In this document: positions 1-7,370 of the stretch, piece by piece
Position numbering within the stretch: the first letter of the stretch is position 1
Layout of the letters: each line of letters starts with the position of its first letter
NCBI GenBank assembly: GCA_020850915.1
Contig: JADZDV010000232.1
Span: 1-15,848 of the forward strand
From: Chloroflexota bacterium
GTDB taxonomy: Bacteria > Chloroflexota > UBA6077 > JADZDV01
DNA length: 15,848 nt
Direction of reading: 5' to 3'
Position numbers and translations under genes: made by a program
Notes under the pieces: generated by a model
What the model saw: the letters and a program-made list of their open reading frames with translations, nothing else
What the model was told of the DNA's origin: nothing
The model's database searches: none

Positions 1-25
1 CTCATGAAGAGGCAGTGGGGTGACA

Positions 26-45
26 TGCACGTCTGACTCCGTGCA
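26..45. promoter_or_regulatory. Inverted repeat upstream of the cyclase gene
   Basis: TGCACG at 26-31 and CGTGCA at 40-45 form a perfect 6-bp inverted repeat with an 8-nt spacer, about 95 bp before the cyclase start codon. It could be an operator or the tail hairpin of a gene left of the window. No T-run follows and no convincing -35/-10 pair was found between here and 139, so the role is open. Confidence 0.25.
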
Positions 46-138
46 CCCGATCGCTGGCCGGTAGCATTCTGGCGCGGCCGGCCCTGTCGTCGTTACGCTG
101 TTGGCACCAGGGCTACGACGGCTCGCGCGGAGGCAGCC

Positions 139-2922
139 ATGGCTGACCAGCAGGCCGGCACGATCACGTTCCTCTTCACGGACATCGAGGGCAGCACGCG
201 CCGCTGGGAGGTCTTCCCGGCGGCGATGCGGCTGGCGCTCCAGCGCCACGACCGCCTGCTGCGCGCCGTCATCGCCGAGTACGGCGGCCAGGTCTTCAAG
301 ACGATAGGCGACGCCTTCTGCGCGGCCTTCGCCACGGCGCCCGAGGCCGTGGCGGCCGCGCTCGCCATCCAGCGGGCCCTCGCGGCTGAAGCGTGGGAGA
401 AGATCGGCCCGCTCCGGGTGCGGATCGCCCTTCACACCGGCGCCGCCGAATCGCGCGATGGCGACTTCTTCGGTCCGCCCCTGAACCGGGTTGCTCGCTT
501 GCTTTCCGCCGGGCATGGCGGTCAGGTGCTCCTCTCCCGGGCCACCCAGGAGTTGGCCCGGGACCAGGTGCCGCCGGGCGTGAGCCTGTTCGACCTTGGC
601 GAGCACCGGCTGAAGGACCTCATCCGGCCGGAGCGCGTCTACCAGGTGCTCGTGGACGACCTGACGCGAGAGTTCCCCCCGCTCCGGACCCTGGACACGC
701 GCGCCAACAACCTCCCGGCCCAGCGCACGCCGCTCGTCGGTCGGGAGCGTGAAGCCGCCGACGTCCGCACTCGCCTGCTTGACCCGGACGTCCGCCTGCT
801 CACGCTGACCGGTCCGGGCGGAACGGGCAAGACGCGGCTCGGGCTCCAGGTGGCGGCCGACGTGCTGGACGACTTTGCCGATGGCGCGTTCTTCATTCCG
901 CTCGCGTCCGTATCAGACCCGAGCGTGGTCGCGCCGGCGATCGTCCAGGCGCTGGCCCTGCACGCTCGGGACAGCGCCTCCCCCGTCGAAGTCCTGACCG
1001 AGCATCTGCGCTCCAGGCAGATCCTGCTCCTGCTGGACAATTTCGAGCAGGTCACGGCCGCCGCCCCGCTCGTGTCCGACCTGCTCTCAACCTGTACCCG
1101 CTTGAAAGTGCTGGTCACCTCGCGGGCGGTGCTCCGCGTCTATGGGGAGTATGAGGTACCGGTGCCGCCGCTCGAGCTACCGGACGTTCGCCGGCTGCCT
1201 TCCGTCGACCGACTGTCCCAGTACACCGCCGTGGCGCTGTTCATCCAGCGGGCCGCGGCCGTCCGACCGGACTTCACGGTCACCCGGGAGAACGCCCCGG
1301 CCATCGCCGAGATCTGCGCCCGACTGGACGGGCTGCCGCTGGCGATCGAGCTCGCCGCGGCCCGGGTCAAGCTGCTCTCGCCCCAGGCGATGCTGGCGCG
1401 GCTGGAGGCGTCCGGCCAGGCGTCGCTCCAGCTCCTGAACAGCGGCGCTCGCGACCTTCCCGCCCGCCAGCAGACGCTCCGGGGAGCAGTCGCCTGGAGC
1501 TACGACCTGTTGGACGCGGACGAGCGTCTGCTCTTTCGGCGCCTTTCGGTCTTCGCCGGCGGCTTCGACCTGGAGGCGGCCGAGGCGGTCCAGGGTGACG
1601 AGGCGCTTCCCTCTGTGCTGGACGGGCTCGCCTCGCTGGTGGACAAGAGCCTGCTCCGGCAGGAAGACCAGCCAGATGGCGAGCCGCGATTCGCCATGCT
1701 GGAGACGATCCGGGACTTCGGCCGCGAGCAGTTGGCCGGCGATCCGGCCGGCGAGCAGGTCCAGCGCCGGCATGCGGAGCATTATCTCCAGCTTGCTGAA
1801 GCTGCCGATCCGCGCATTCGGACCAGGGAGCAGGACCCGGCGATTCGCTCACTGCTCCGCGAGCACGCCAATCTCCGCGCCGCGCTGCGCTGGGCGCTGG
1901 CTGTTCAGGACGCGGAGACTGCCCTGCGCCTGTGCGGCAGCCTTGGGCAGTTCTGGACCCTCCGCGGCCACACTCACGAAGCGCGGGCGAGGGTTGAGCA
2001 AGCGCTTCGGCTGCCTGGCGCCGAGCAGCGCACGCGTCGCCGTGCGCGAGCGCTCCAGGCGGCCGGCGCGGCGGCGTGGCGGGACCAGGATTTCGACGCC
2101 GCCCGCGCCACGCTCGAGGAGAGCGTGGCGATCGCCCGGGAGCTGGGTGAGCAGCAAACGCTCGCCTTTGCGCTTGGCCTGCTCGGCATCGCCGTCTGGA
2201 GCGCGGGCGACCTTGACGCCGCCGCGACGATCGCCAGAGAGAGCCTGTCGCTGCTCGACCAGCTTGGCGACCGCTGGTCGACCTCCATCTCGTACGCCGT
2301 GGTGGCGCGTGCCGCGCTGGAGCGGGGCGACTCACAGGGCGCACGAGAGCTCCTGCTCACCAGTCTGAAGATTCGTCGCGACGTCGGCGACCGCTGGGGC
2401 GAGGCGCAGGTCTTGAACAGCCTGGGCGACGTGGCGAGAGCAGAAGCGGACTTCCCCTGTGCCAGCAGCCACTACGAGCAGAGCCTGGCGGTCTTCCGGG
2501 AGCTTGCCATTGGCTGGGGGGCCGCGAGCGCCCTGCACAACCTGGGCTATGTGGCGCACGAGATGGGAGACCAGCACCGGGCCGTCGAGTTGTTCCAGGA
2601 GAGCCTCGTGGCGTTCCAGGACGTCGGCGACCGGCGGGGCATCGCGGAGTGTCTCATTGGACTGGCCGGCGTCCTGCTGCACGAGGACCCGGAGCGGGCC
2701 GCGCGGCTGTTCGCCGCTGCCGATCGTCTCCTGGCGGAGGTCGGCGCTGGCGTATCGGCCACGAACCGCCGCGACTACGAGCGGCACCTGGCGGCCGTCA
2801 AGGAGCAGCTTGGCGAACCGGCGTTCGGCACCGCCTGGACAGCCGGCCATCGCCTGACGCGCGAGGAGGCGGTGCGACTGGGGACGTCGACCCCGCGGCC
2901 GGAGCCGCATGGTGTATCCTGA
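139..2922 (+). CDS. Class III adenylate cyclase fused to NB-ARC/STAND ATPase and TPR repeats
   Basis: Predicted cytoplasmic signalling ATPase of 927 residues. The cyclase domain (about 8-175) starts with FTDIEGST. D15 and D58 (in KTIGDAF) match the two metal-binding aspartates, K54 and D109 match the adenine-selecting pair, and N116/R120 (NRVAR) match the transition-state residues, so it looks catalytically intact and ATP-specific. A STAND ATPase follows: Walker A GPGGTGKT (225-232), Walker B ILLLLDN (295-301), TSR sensor (327-329) and GLPL (398-401). Residues about 631-870 are TPRs with an almost exact 40-residue period. There is no HTH domain, unlike the AfsR/LuxR-type relatives, so the cyclase itself is the likely output: ligand binding by the TPRs would drive nucleotide exchange and alter cAMP synthesis. 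The ATG at 139 has GGAGG at 129-133. Families of this architecture are common in Chloroflexota and Actinobacteria; the ligand is unknown. Confidence 0.93.
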   Translation: MADQQAGTITFLFTDIEGSTRRWEVFPAAMRLALQRHDRLLRAVIAEYGGQVFKTIGDAFCAAFATAPEAVAAALAIQRALAAEAWEKIGPLRVRIALHTGAAESRDGDFFGPPLNRVARLLSAGHGGQVLLSRATQELARDQVPPGVSLFDLGEHRLKDLIRPERVYQVLVDDLTREFPPLRTLDTRANNLPAQRTPLVGREREAADVRTRLLDPDVRLLTLTGPGGTGKTRLGLQVAADVLDDFADGAFFIPLASVSDPSVVAPAIVQALALHARDSASPVEVLTEHLRSRQILLLLDNFEQVTAAAPLVSDLLSTCTRLKVLVTSRAVLRVYGEYEVPVPPLELPDVRRLPSVDRLSQYTAVALFIQRAAAVRPDFTVTRENAPAIAEICARLDGLPLAIELAAARVKLLSPQAMLARLEASGQASLQLLNSGARDLPARQQTLRGAVAWSYDLLDADERLLFRRLSVFAGGFDLEAAEAVQGDEALPSVLDGLASLVDKSLLRQEDQPDGEPRFAMLETIRDFGREQLAGDPAGEQVQRRHAEHYLQLAEAADPRIRTREQDPAIRSLLREHANLRAALRWALAVQDAETALRLCGSLGQFWTLRGHTHEARARVEQALRLPGAEQRTRRRARALQAAGAAAWRDQDFDAARATLEESVAIARELGEQQTLAFALGLLGIAVWSAGDLDAAATIARESLSLLDQLGDRWSTSISYAVVARAALERGDSQGARELLLTSLKIRRDVGDRWGEAQVLNSLGDVARAEADFPCASSHYEQSLAVFRELAIGWGAASALHNLGYVAHEMGDQHRAVELFQESLVAFQDVGDRRGIAECLIGLAGVLLHEDPERAARLFAAADRLLAEVGAGVSATNRRDYERHLAAVKEQLGEPAFGTAWTAGHRLTREEAVRLGTSTPRPEPHGVS

Positions 2923-2966
2923 CTGGCCAGCAGCCGGCGCCGCGCGGCGCCGGCACATCCCACCAC

Positions 2967-2971
2967 GGAGG
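2967..2971 (+). promoter_or_regulatory. Ribosome-binding site fixing the cupin start
   Basis: GGAGG sits 6 nt before the ATG at 2978. The frame is open further upstream to about 2909, but that stretch overlaps the end of the cyclase gene and translates to low-complexity Arg/Ala-rich sequence with no cupin similarity. This site therefore decides the start. Confidence 0.8.
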
Positions 2972-2977
2972 CTATCG

Positions 2978-3316
2978 ATGCCGTTCTACAAGCTGAGCGA
3001 GCTGCCCAAGGAGTGGCTGAACCCCTCCAAGTCCACCGGAAAGGGTCCGAACGTGACCGGCGCGTCGATCGAGGTCGGTGAGCGGGTCTACGCGGCCGGG
3101 ACGGGCGCGAACCCGCACACCCACCCGAACGAGCAGATCTGTATCGTGCTGGGCGGGCGGGCGCGCATCCGGATCCTGGACGAGGAGATGGAGGTCGGCC
3201 CGGGCGACGCCTGGCTGGTCCCGGCGAGCGTCGAGCACGAGGTGAAGGTGATCGACGAGCTGCACATCTTCAGTTGCAAGAACATCGTGGACGGGCAGGG
3301 CCACAAGAACGAGTGA
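2978..3316 (+). CDS. Small single-domain cupin protein
   Basis: A 112-residue protein that is essentially one cupin barrel. Cupin motif 1 is present as G41-x5-H47-x-H49-x3-Q53-x6-G60, and motif 2 as G76-x5-P82 ending at H87. H47, H49, Q53 and H87 should bind one divalent metal in a cytoplasmic protein; there is no signal peptide. Stand-alone cupins of this size include metal-dependent isomerases, dioxygenases, sugar-binding proteins and accessory proteins, and nothing here selects a substrate. The gene begins 55 bp after the cyclase-STAND gene on the same strand and may be co-transcribed with it, although that gap is wide enough for its own promoter. It converges on the CMD-domain gene, with 72 bp between the two stop codons. 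Confidence 0.88.
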   Translation: MPFYKLSELPKEWLNPSKSTGKGPNVTGASIEVGERVYAAGTGANPHTHPNEQICIVLGGRARIRILDEEMEVGPGDAWLVPASVEHEVKVIDELHIFSCKNIVDGQGHKNE

Positions 3317-3344
3317 TCCGAACGAGCAGAGCGCGCTGATCCCT

Positions 3345-3379
3345 CCGCCAGTCCGCGCTGCCGGTCAGAGGGCGGTTTT
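3345..3379 (+). terminator. Weak candidate terminator after the cupin gene
   Basis: CCGCC at 3345-3349 can pair with GGCGG at 3371-3375, followed directly by TTTT at 3376-3379. The stem is only 5 bp with a 21-nt loop, and an alternative pairing (AGCGCG at 3330-3335 with CGCGCT at 3354-3359) competes. The position between two convergent genes is right for a terminator, but the structure is poor. Confidence 0.25.
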
Positions 3380-3388
3380 GGAAAGCAG

Positions 3389-4303
3389 CTACATCACGGC
3401 GCGGGCGGGGTTGCCGATCTCGTCCAGTCGGCCATCCTCGGTCATGATCTGGACGAAGGTGGCCAGGGCGTGCAGCATGGGCGGCATGCCGAAGTGCAGG
3501 CAGCTCTGGAGGACCACCTCCAGCACTTCGCGGGCCGTGGCGCCCTGGCGCATGGCGCCCCGCATGTGGGCGCGCGCCTGGTGTGCGTCTCCCATGGCGA
3601 CGCAATCGCCGACCATGCAGAGCAGGCGCGTCTTGTCGTCGATCTGCCAGCGGCTGTACATGCCGCGATAGCAGAAGTCCAGCCAGAGGCCCGCGAACTC
3701 GGAGTCGAGCGTGTCGAGGTACTCCAGCACGTTCAGGTGGTGCTGGGGCCGCATCTTGAGCCCGGTGCTGATGCCGCGCCAGTCGTGCTTCGCCAGCAGC
3801 TCCTCACGGCGCGGGTCGTTCAGGTCGTCCGCGTGCCAGAGCTTCATCTCGTCTTCGAGCGAGCGCGTGCTGTCATGGCCGTCCCGCGGCAGCTGGGAGG
3901 CGCGCAGCTCGTCTGTCAGACCAAGCTCCTTCGCCAGGCGCTCGAACACTTCGAGGGCCGGGTCCACCACGTTGTTGCCGCCGTAGACGGCGCACTGCAG
4001 CACGATCTCGAGCACTTCACGGGCTGGCACCTTCGCCGCGATCGCGCCGCGGATCGAGTCTTCCAGCGAGCGGGCGTTCCGGACCATCGTGAACTGGCCG
4101 ATCATCACGAGCAGGCGCGTGCGGTCGTCCAGCACCTTCCGCCGACCGAAGCCTTCGATGGCGAAATCCAGCCAGAGCTGGGTGAAGTGCTGATCCAGAG
4201 CATCGCGCTGCGCCAGCCGCTGCTCGAACGTCGTCGGCTGTACGCGCTGTCCCGCCTCAAAGACCTCTGCGCCGTACTTGTCGCGGAGCTCGCCATCCGT
4301 CAT
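3389..4303 (-). CDS. Tandem carboxymuconolactone decarboxylase (CMD) domain protein
   Basis: A 304-residue protein made of two related CMD/AhpD-fold units, about residues 35-125 and 195-285. They share the pattern LDxxF..LWLDF, then DD(R/K)TRLL, then AREVLE(I/V)VLQ, so this is an internal duplication. Single-unit family members such as PcaC are about 130 residues; PcaC decarboxylates gamma-carboxymuconolactone in aromatic-ring degradation. The CxxC redox pair of AhpD-type peroxidase partners is absent in both halves, which argues against a peroxidase role. The substrate is unknown. The start is placed at ATG 4303 because GGAGG lies 5 nt upstream; in-frame GTG 4327 and ATG 4318 lack such a site. 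It lies 86 bp downstream of the PPC-protein gene on the same strand, and no aromatic-pathway partner is visible. Confidence 0.88.
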   Translation of the reverse strand: MTDGELRDKYGAEVFEAGQRVQPTTFEQRLAQRDALDQHFTQLWLDFAIEGFGRRKVLDDRTRLLVMIGQFTMVRNARSLEDSIRGAIAAKVPAREVLEIVLQCAVYGGNNVVDPALEVFERLAKELGLTDELRASQLPRDGHDSTRSLEDEMKLWHADDLNDPRREELLAKHDWRGISTGLKMRPQHHLNVLEYLDTLDSEFAGLWLDFCYRGMYSRWQIDDKTRLLCMVGDCVAMGDAHQARAHMRGAMRQGATAREVLEVVLQSCLHFGMPPMLHALATFVQIMTEDGRLDEIGNPARAVM

Positions 4304-4308
4304 CGGGT

Positions 4309-4313
4309 CCTCC
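4309..4313 (-). promoter_or_regulatory. Ribosome-binding site fixing the CMD-protein start
   Basis: On the minus strand GGAGG (CCTCC on plus) precedes ATG 4303 by 5 nt. It falls inside the longer reading that would begin at GTG 4327, which has no Shine-Dalgarno sequence of its own, so the shorter protein is preferred. Confidence 0.7.
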
Positions 4314-4389
4314 AGCATGGAACTCACCGCGGAAGTGTCGGGCCGGCCGGCCAGCCTGTCAAGCGGGCGGCCAGCTCGTCCGTGGCAGC

Positions 4390-6195
4390 CTACTTTGCTG
4401 GCGTGACGAGGACGTTGTCAAAGCGCACCTCGGACGGCTGGTCCCAGCTGACGACGCCGAGGGCGATGTCCCCACGCTTGTAGGTACCATCACGGGCGCT
4501 GATGAGCTGCTGCCCGTTGATCGCCACCGTCAGTTGATCGCCAACGGCCCGGATGGTCACGTGGTTCGGCTGACTGCCGGTCTTGATGGCGGGCGAGTCG
4601 GCCCACTTGGACAGGTTGGTCAGCTTGCCCTCCACGAACTTGCTGAGCGAGACGGCACCCGCGCCGCCCTCGTTCACCGTGTCCACGTACAGCTCATAGG
4701 TGTTGCTGTCATCGGCGTAGCGGAACAAGACGGTGAACCCGCCGTGCTGGGCCGGCAGTCTCGTGACCCGCGCATCCAGGTCGAGCTGGAAGTCCAGCAG
4801 GTCCGCCCCTGCTGGCTCGTCGCCCTCATAGGTCTGGTCGTTCGTCGCGTCGTGGTGCAGTCTCACGACGTACTCGCCGTCGTAGTAGCCCACCTCGTAC
4901 GCCTCGAGATTACGCGATTCGGAGGTGAAGTGCGCGTTCACCGAGTTGAAGTTGTCCGCGAAGTAGACGTTGGCGTTCGCGGCCGGTCCGCCGCTCGGAT
5001 CGCTCATGCCGAGGGTGAGCTTGTACGGCTTCTCGTCGCTCGCGCCCCCTTGCAGCGAGTAGACCACGACGATGTAGGTGCCGGGGTCCAGGTCGACGTC
5101 GATCGCCTCCGGGAACGTCCCGCTGTTGTGGCTTGTGGCGAGCGACGTCCCATCGGGGGCCGCCTGGACCTCGAGCTCGTAGTCCGCGGGCAGCTCGGTC
5201 AGATCGAGATGGACCCAGGTCCTGGCGCCGGTCACCTCGAACTTGTAGCGGTCGATGTCGAACGGATTGGAGATGAAGCCAATGGCCGGCGCGCCTGTTC
5301 CCAGGCTGCAGGCAGCCTCGTTCTCGTCGTTCGGCTCCGGGCAGGGGTCGCTGCTGCGCGCGGCGGGAGCGAAGGCGGGCGGTGTGACGGTCACCAGCAG
5401 CTCGTACGGCGCGGGATTGGGCTCGCCGCCCTGGCGACCCACCTTGACGAAGTACGTGCCCGGGTCGACGCGGCCGATCAGCGTGCTCGTGCTGTCGGAG
5501 TGGCTCATCTCCGTGCCGTCGGCCTTGTACATGCCGAAGACGAAGTCTCCCGGCACGTCCCCGAGCGCAACGGTCACGCGCGAATCGCCCTCCGGCACGT
5601 CGAACCGGTAGGCGTCCACGTCGTCGGCGCTCGCAAGGTTCGCGAAGGCCAGGGTGCCTGGCGTCACCGGGCATGCCCGCTCAAAGCCGTCGTTCGGATC
5701 CGGGCAGGGGTCGCCCGCCAGACCGGGCCGGTCGTTTGTCGGCTGGGCCGCGATCGACAGGGCGTACGCGCGGTTCGGGCTGAAGCCGCCGTGCGAGGAG
5801 TTGACGAAGACGAAGTACGTCCCACGAAAGAGCGATAGGTTGATCGCATCGGGCTGATTGCCTTGCTTGACCGACTCCCCCATGTACGCGGCATTGCCGG
5901 TGAACATGTGGAGGTCGTAGTCCTCGGGCAGGTTCGTCAGCAGGATCTCCACCTGCGCCAGCGGAACGGCAACCTCGAACTTGTAGGCATCCACGTCGCC
6001 AGCGTCAGAGATGAAGCCCTGGACGATCGGCGCGGCCGGCCCGATGAAACAGGCGTTGTTGAAGCCGTTGTTCGGCTCCGGGCAAGGGTCGGCCTGAGCC
6101 AGCGCCGGCGTGGCGCGCACCGGGAAGCCCAGCGACAGCAGAGTGGAGACGACGAGCAGCGCGCTCAGTGGTCCGTGGGCCAGCAGCTTCTTCAT
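4390..6195 (-). CDS. Secreted protein: three PPC-like repeats plus LamG/DUF1080-like C-terminal domain
   Basis: A 601-residue predicted exported protein. Residues 1-34 are a Sec signal peptide: MKKLL start, hydrophobic LSALLVVSTLLSLGF, likely cleavage after ATPALA. Three beta-rich units of the PPC (bacterial pre-peptidase C-terminal) type follow at about 37-150, 163-270 and 284-397. Each opens with DPCP(E/D)PN and contains a D-x-D-x-Y-x-F motif and a PGTY or RGTY strand. Each has a cysteine pair exactly 11 residues apart (C38/C49, C164/C175, C285/C296), which probably form disulfides outside the cell. Residues 410-600 resemble concanavalin-like LamG/DUF1080 domains (FADNFN start, RFDNVLV end). 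No catalytic protease domain is present, so a binding or adhesive role is likelier. Start: ATG 6195 is preferred over adjacent GTG 6198 because AGAGG is then better spaced. The upstream gene is htpX, separated by a strong terminator. Confidence 0.85.
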   Translation of the reverse strand: MKKLLAHGPLSALLVVSTLLSLGFPVRATPALAQADPCPEPNNGFNNACFIGPAAPIVQGFISDAGDVDAYKFEVAVPLAQVEILLTNLPEDYDLHMFTGNAAYMGESVKQGNQPDAINLSLFRGTYFVFVNSSHGGFSPNRAYALSIAAQPTNDRPGLAGDPCPDPNDGFERACPVTPGTLAFANLASADDVDAYRFDVPEGDSRVTVALGDVPGDFVFGMYKADGTEMSHSDSTSTLIGRVDPGTYFVKVGRQGGEPNPAPYELLVTVTPPAFAPAARSSDPCPEPNDENEAACSLGTGAPAIGFISNPFDIDRYKFEVTGARTWVHLDLTELPADYELEVQAAPDGTSLATSHNSGTFPEAIDVDLDPGTYIVVVYSLQGGASDEKPYKLTLGMSDPSGGPAANANVYFADNFNSVNAHFTSESRNLEAYEVGYYDGEYVVRLHHDATNDQTYEGDEPAGADLLDFQLDLDARVTRLPAQHGGFTVLFRYADDSNTYELYVDTVNEGGAGAVSLSKFVEGKLTNLSKWADSPAIKTGSQPNHVTIRAVGDQLTVAINGQQLISARDGTYKRGDIALGVVSWDQPSEVRFDNVLVTPAK

Positions 6196-6344
6196 CACAC
6201 CTCTCTCACAGCGTCAGCAGGTCGTCGCGGCCGGGGCACCCCGCGCCCACCCGCCGTGCCTGACCACGACGCTCCAGATCCCGACGGCGTCGTCCTATCG
6301 GAGCGGGGTCCAGTCACAGCTAGACCCGATGGTAGCGCACAGAG

Positions 6345-6376
6345 AGCCCCCCTCGGCGCCGTTGCCGAGGGGGGCT
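6345..6376 (-). terminator. Strong GC hairpin terminator downstream of htpX
   Basis: A perfect 13-bp stem (6345-6357 with 6364-6376, AGCCCCCCTCGGC pairing with its complement) closes a 6-nt loop. It begins 26 nt after the htpX stop codon. No U-run follows on the minus strand (CTCTGTGC comes next), so it may be a U-poor high-GC terminator or an RNA-stabilising 3' hairpin. It separates htpX from the PPC-protein gene. Confidence 0.7.
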
Positions 6377-6401
6377 GGGAGAGAAGGTGTGGAGGTTCAG
6401 G

Positions 6402-7265
6402 TTAGCTGATGTGCATCCGCCGCAGGCGCGCCACCCGCTCTGCAATCGGCGGGTGCGTGCTGAACAGGTTCTGCATCAGCGAGCCAGTCCAGGGCTTTAC
6501 GATGAACAGGTGCGCCGCCGCCGGGTTGACCATCAGCGGGCGCTGCTTGGAGGCGTACTCGAGCTTCTCGAGCGCCGAGGCGAGCGCCTCGGGATCGCCG
6601 TGGATGTGGGCGCCCGTCTCGTCGGCGCTGAACTCGCGCGAGCGCGAGACCGCCATCTGAATGATCGCCGCGGCGATCGGCGCCAGGATCGCCATGAGCA
6701 GCACGCCGACCAGCCCGAGTGCACCGTTGTCCTCGTCGTCGCGGCTCCTGAAGCCGCCGAACATCATCCCCCACTGGGCCATCTGAGCCAGGAAGGTGAT
6801 CGCGCCGCCGATGGTGGCCGCCACCGAGCTGATCAGGATGTCGCGGTTCCTCACGTGGGCCAGCTCGTGCGCCAGCACGCCCGCCAGCTCGCGGCGGCTC
6901 AACAGCCGCCAGATACCGGTCGTCACGGCGACCACCGCGTGGTCCGGGTCACGCCCGGTCGCGAAGGCGTTGGGAGCATCCGACTCGATGATGGCAACGC
7001 GTGGCTTTGGCAGATGGGCATAGGCCGCCAGCTCGTCCACCAGGGCGTGCAGCTCCGGCGCCTCCTCTCGACTGACCTCGCGCGCATTGGCCATCCGCAG
7101 CGCGATCGAGTCGGAGAACCAGTACGCCCCCGCGTTCATGAGAATGGCCAGGCCGAACGCCATGACCATGCCGCTCTGACCGCCCAGGAGATCTCCGAAG
7201 AGCACCAGCAACCCGGTCAGAGCTGCCAGCAGAACAGCAGTCTTCAGACCGTTTGATCCAATCAT
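6402..7265 (-). CDS. htpX: HtpX-type M48 membrane zinc metalloprotease
   Basis: A 287-residue protein, the usual HtpX length (about 280-300). The zinc site is HELAH (H133, E134, H137), with the third ligand E211 in [11 protein letters not shown], and the conserved NAFATG is at 99-104. Membrane segments lie at about 7-27, 32-50, 145-165 and 183-205, with the protease domain facing the cytoplasm as in E. coli HtpX. That enzyme degrades misfolded or damaged membrane proteins alongside FtsH. All catalytic residues are intact. ATG 7265 has GGAGG (7273-7277) with 7-nt spacing. The gene has its own promoter-like region with four 11-bp repeats immediately upstream and a strong hairpin downstream, so it is probably a single-gene transcript. 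Other M48B proteases are possible names, but the motif set fits HtpX well. Confidence 0.93.
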   Translation of the reverse strand: MIGSNGLKTAVLLAALTGLLVLFGDLLGGQSGMVMAFGLAILMNAGAYWFSDSIALRMANAREVSREEAPELHALVDELAAYAHLPKPRVAIIESDAPNAFATGRDPDHAVVAVTTGIWRLLSRRELAGVLAHELAHVRNRDILISSVAATIGGAITFLAQMAQWGMMFGGFRSRDDEDNGALGLVGVLLMAILAPIAAAIIQMAVSRSREFSADETGAHIHGDPEALASALEKLEYASKQRPLMVNPAAAHLFIVKPWTGSLMQNLFSTHPPIAERVARLRRMHIS

Positions 7266-7315
7266 GGGTAAGCCTCCGAGCGCCGCGACTGCTCGCGCGG
7301 TCCGCGCTCGAGGAG

Positions 7316-7370
7316 ATTGTAGACGCGCGAAGATTAGGCAGAGATTAGACCGTGGTTAGACGGTCGTTAG
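7316..7370 (-). promoter_or_regulatory. Candidate htpX promoter with four 11-bp direct repeats (response-regulator-type site)
   Basis: Read on the minus strand, four contiguous 11-mers each begin with CTAA: CTAACGACCGT (7370-7360), CTAACCACGGT (7359-7349), CTAATCTCTGC (7348-7338) and CTAATCTTCGC (7337-7327). After 5 nt comes TACAAT (7321-7316), a good -10 hexamer, with no recognisable -35 at the right distance. Direct repeats of 11 bp replacing the -35 are the layout of promoters activated by OmpR/PhoB-family regulators. The expected transcript start is near 7309, giving a leader of about 45 nt to the htpX ATG. The array overlaps the stop codon of the upstream hydrolase gene. The GACCGT/ACGGTC inverted repeat at 7348-7365 is a by-product of repeats one and two. 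Confidence 0.6.

Noticed and set aside
1367..2344. Minus-strand frame of 325 codons inside the cyclase gene
   Set aside because: The plus-strand product has complete cyclase, ATPase and TPR motifs here; the minus translation is Arg/Pro-rich noise.
4341..4352. GGCCGGCCGGCC palindrome as a terminator of the PPC gene
   Set aside because: A self-complementary GC run without room for a loop or a U-run; similar runs arise by chance at this GC content.
3470..4483. Plus-strand open frame of 337 codons
   Set aside because: Antisense to the double CMD protein and extending into the next gap; no domain signal and no ribosome-binding site.
4534..5838. Long open frame on the plus strand (434 codons)
   Set aside because: It lies antisense to the PPC protein, which has a signal peptide and repeated domains; the plus translation is Val/Arg/Ala-rich with no domain pattern, as expected for a shadow frame in high-GC DNA.
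7348..7365. GACCGT/ACGGTC hairpin as terminator of the hydrolase gene
   Set aside because: The stem is short, lacks a U-run, and is fully explained as part of the 11-bp direct repeats.
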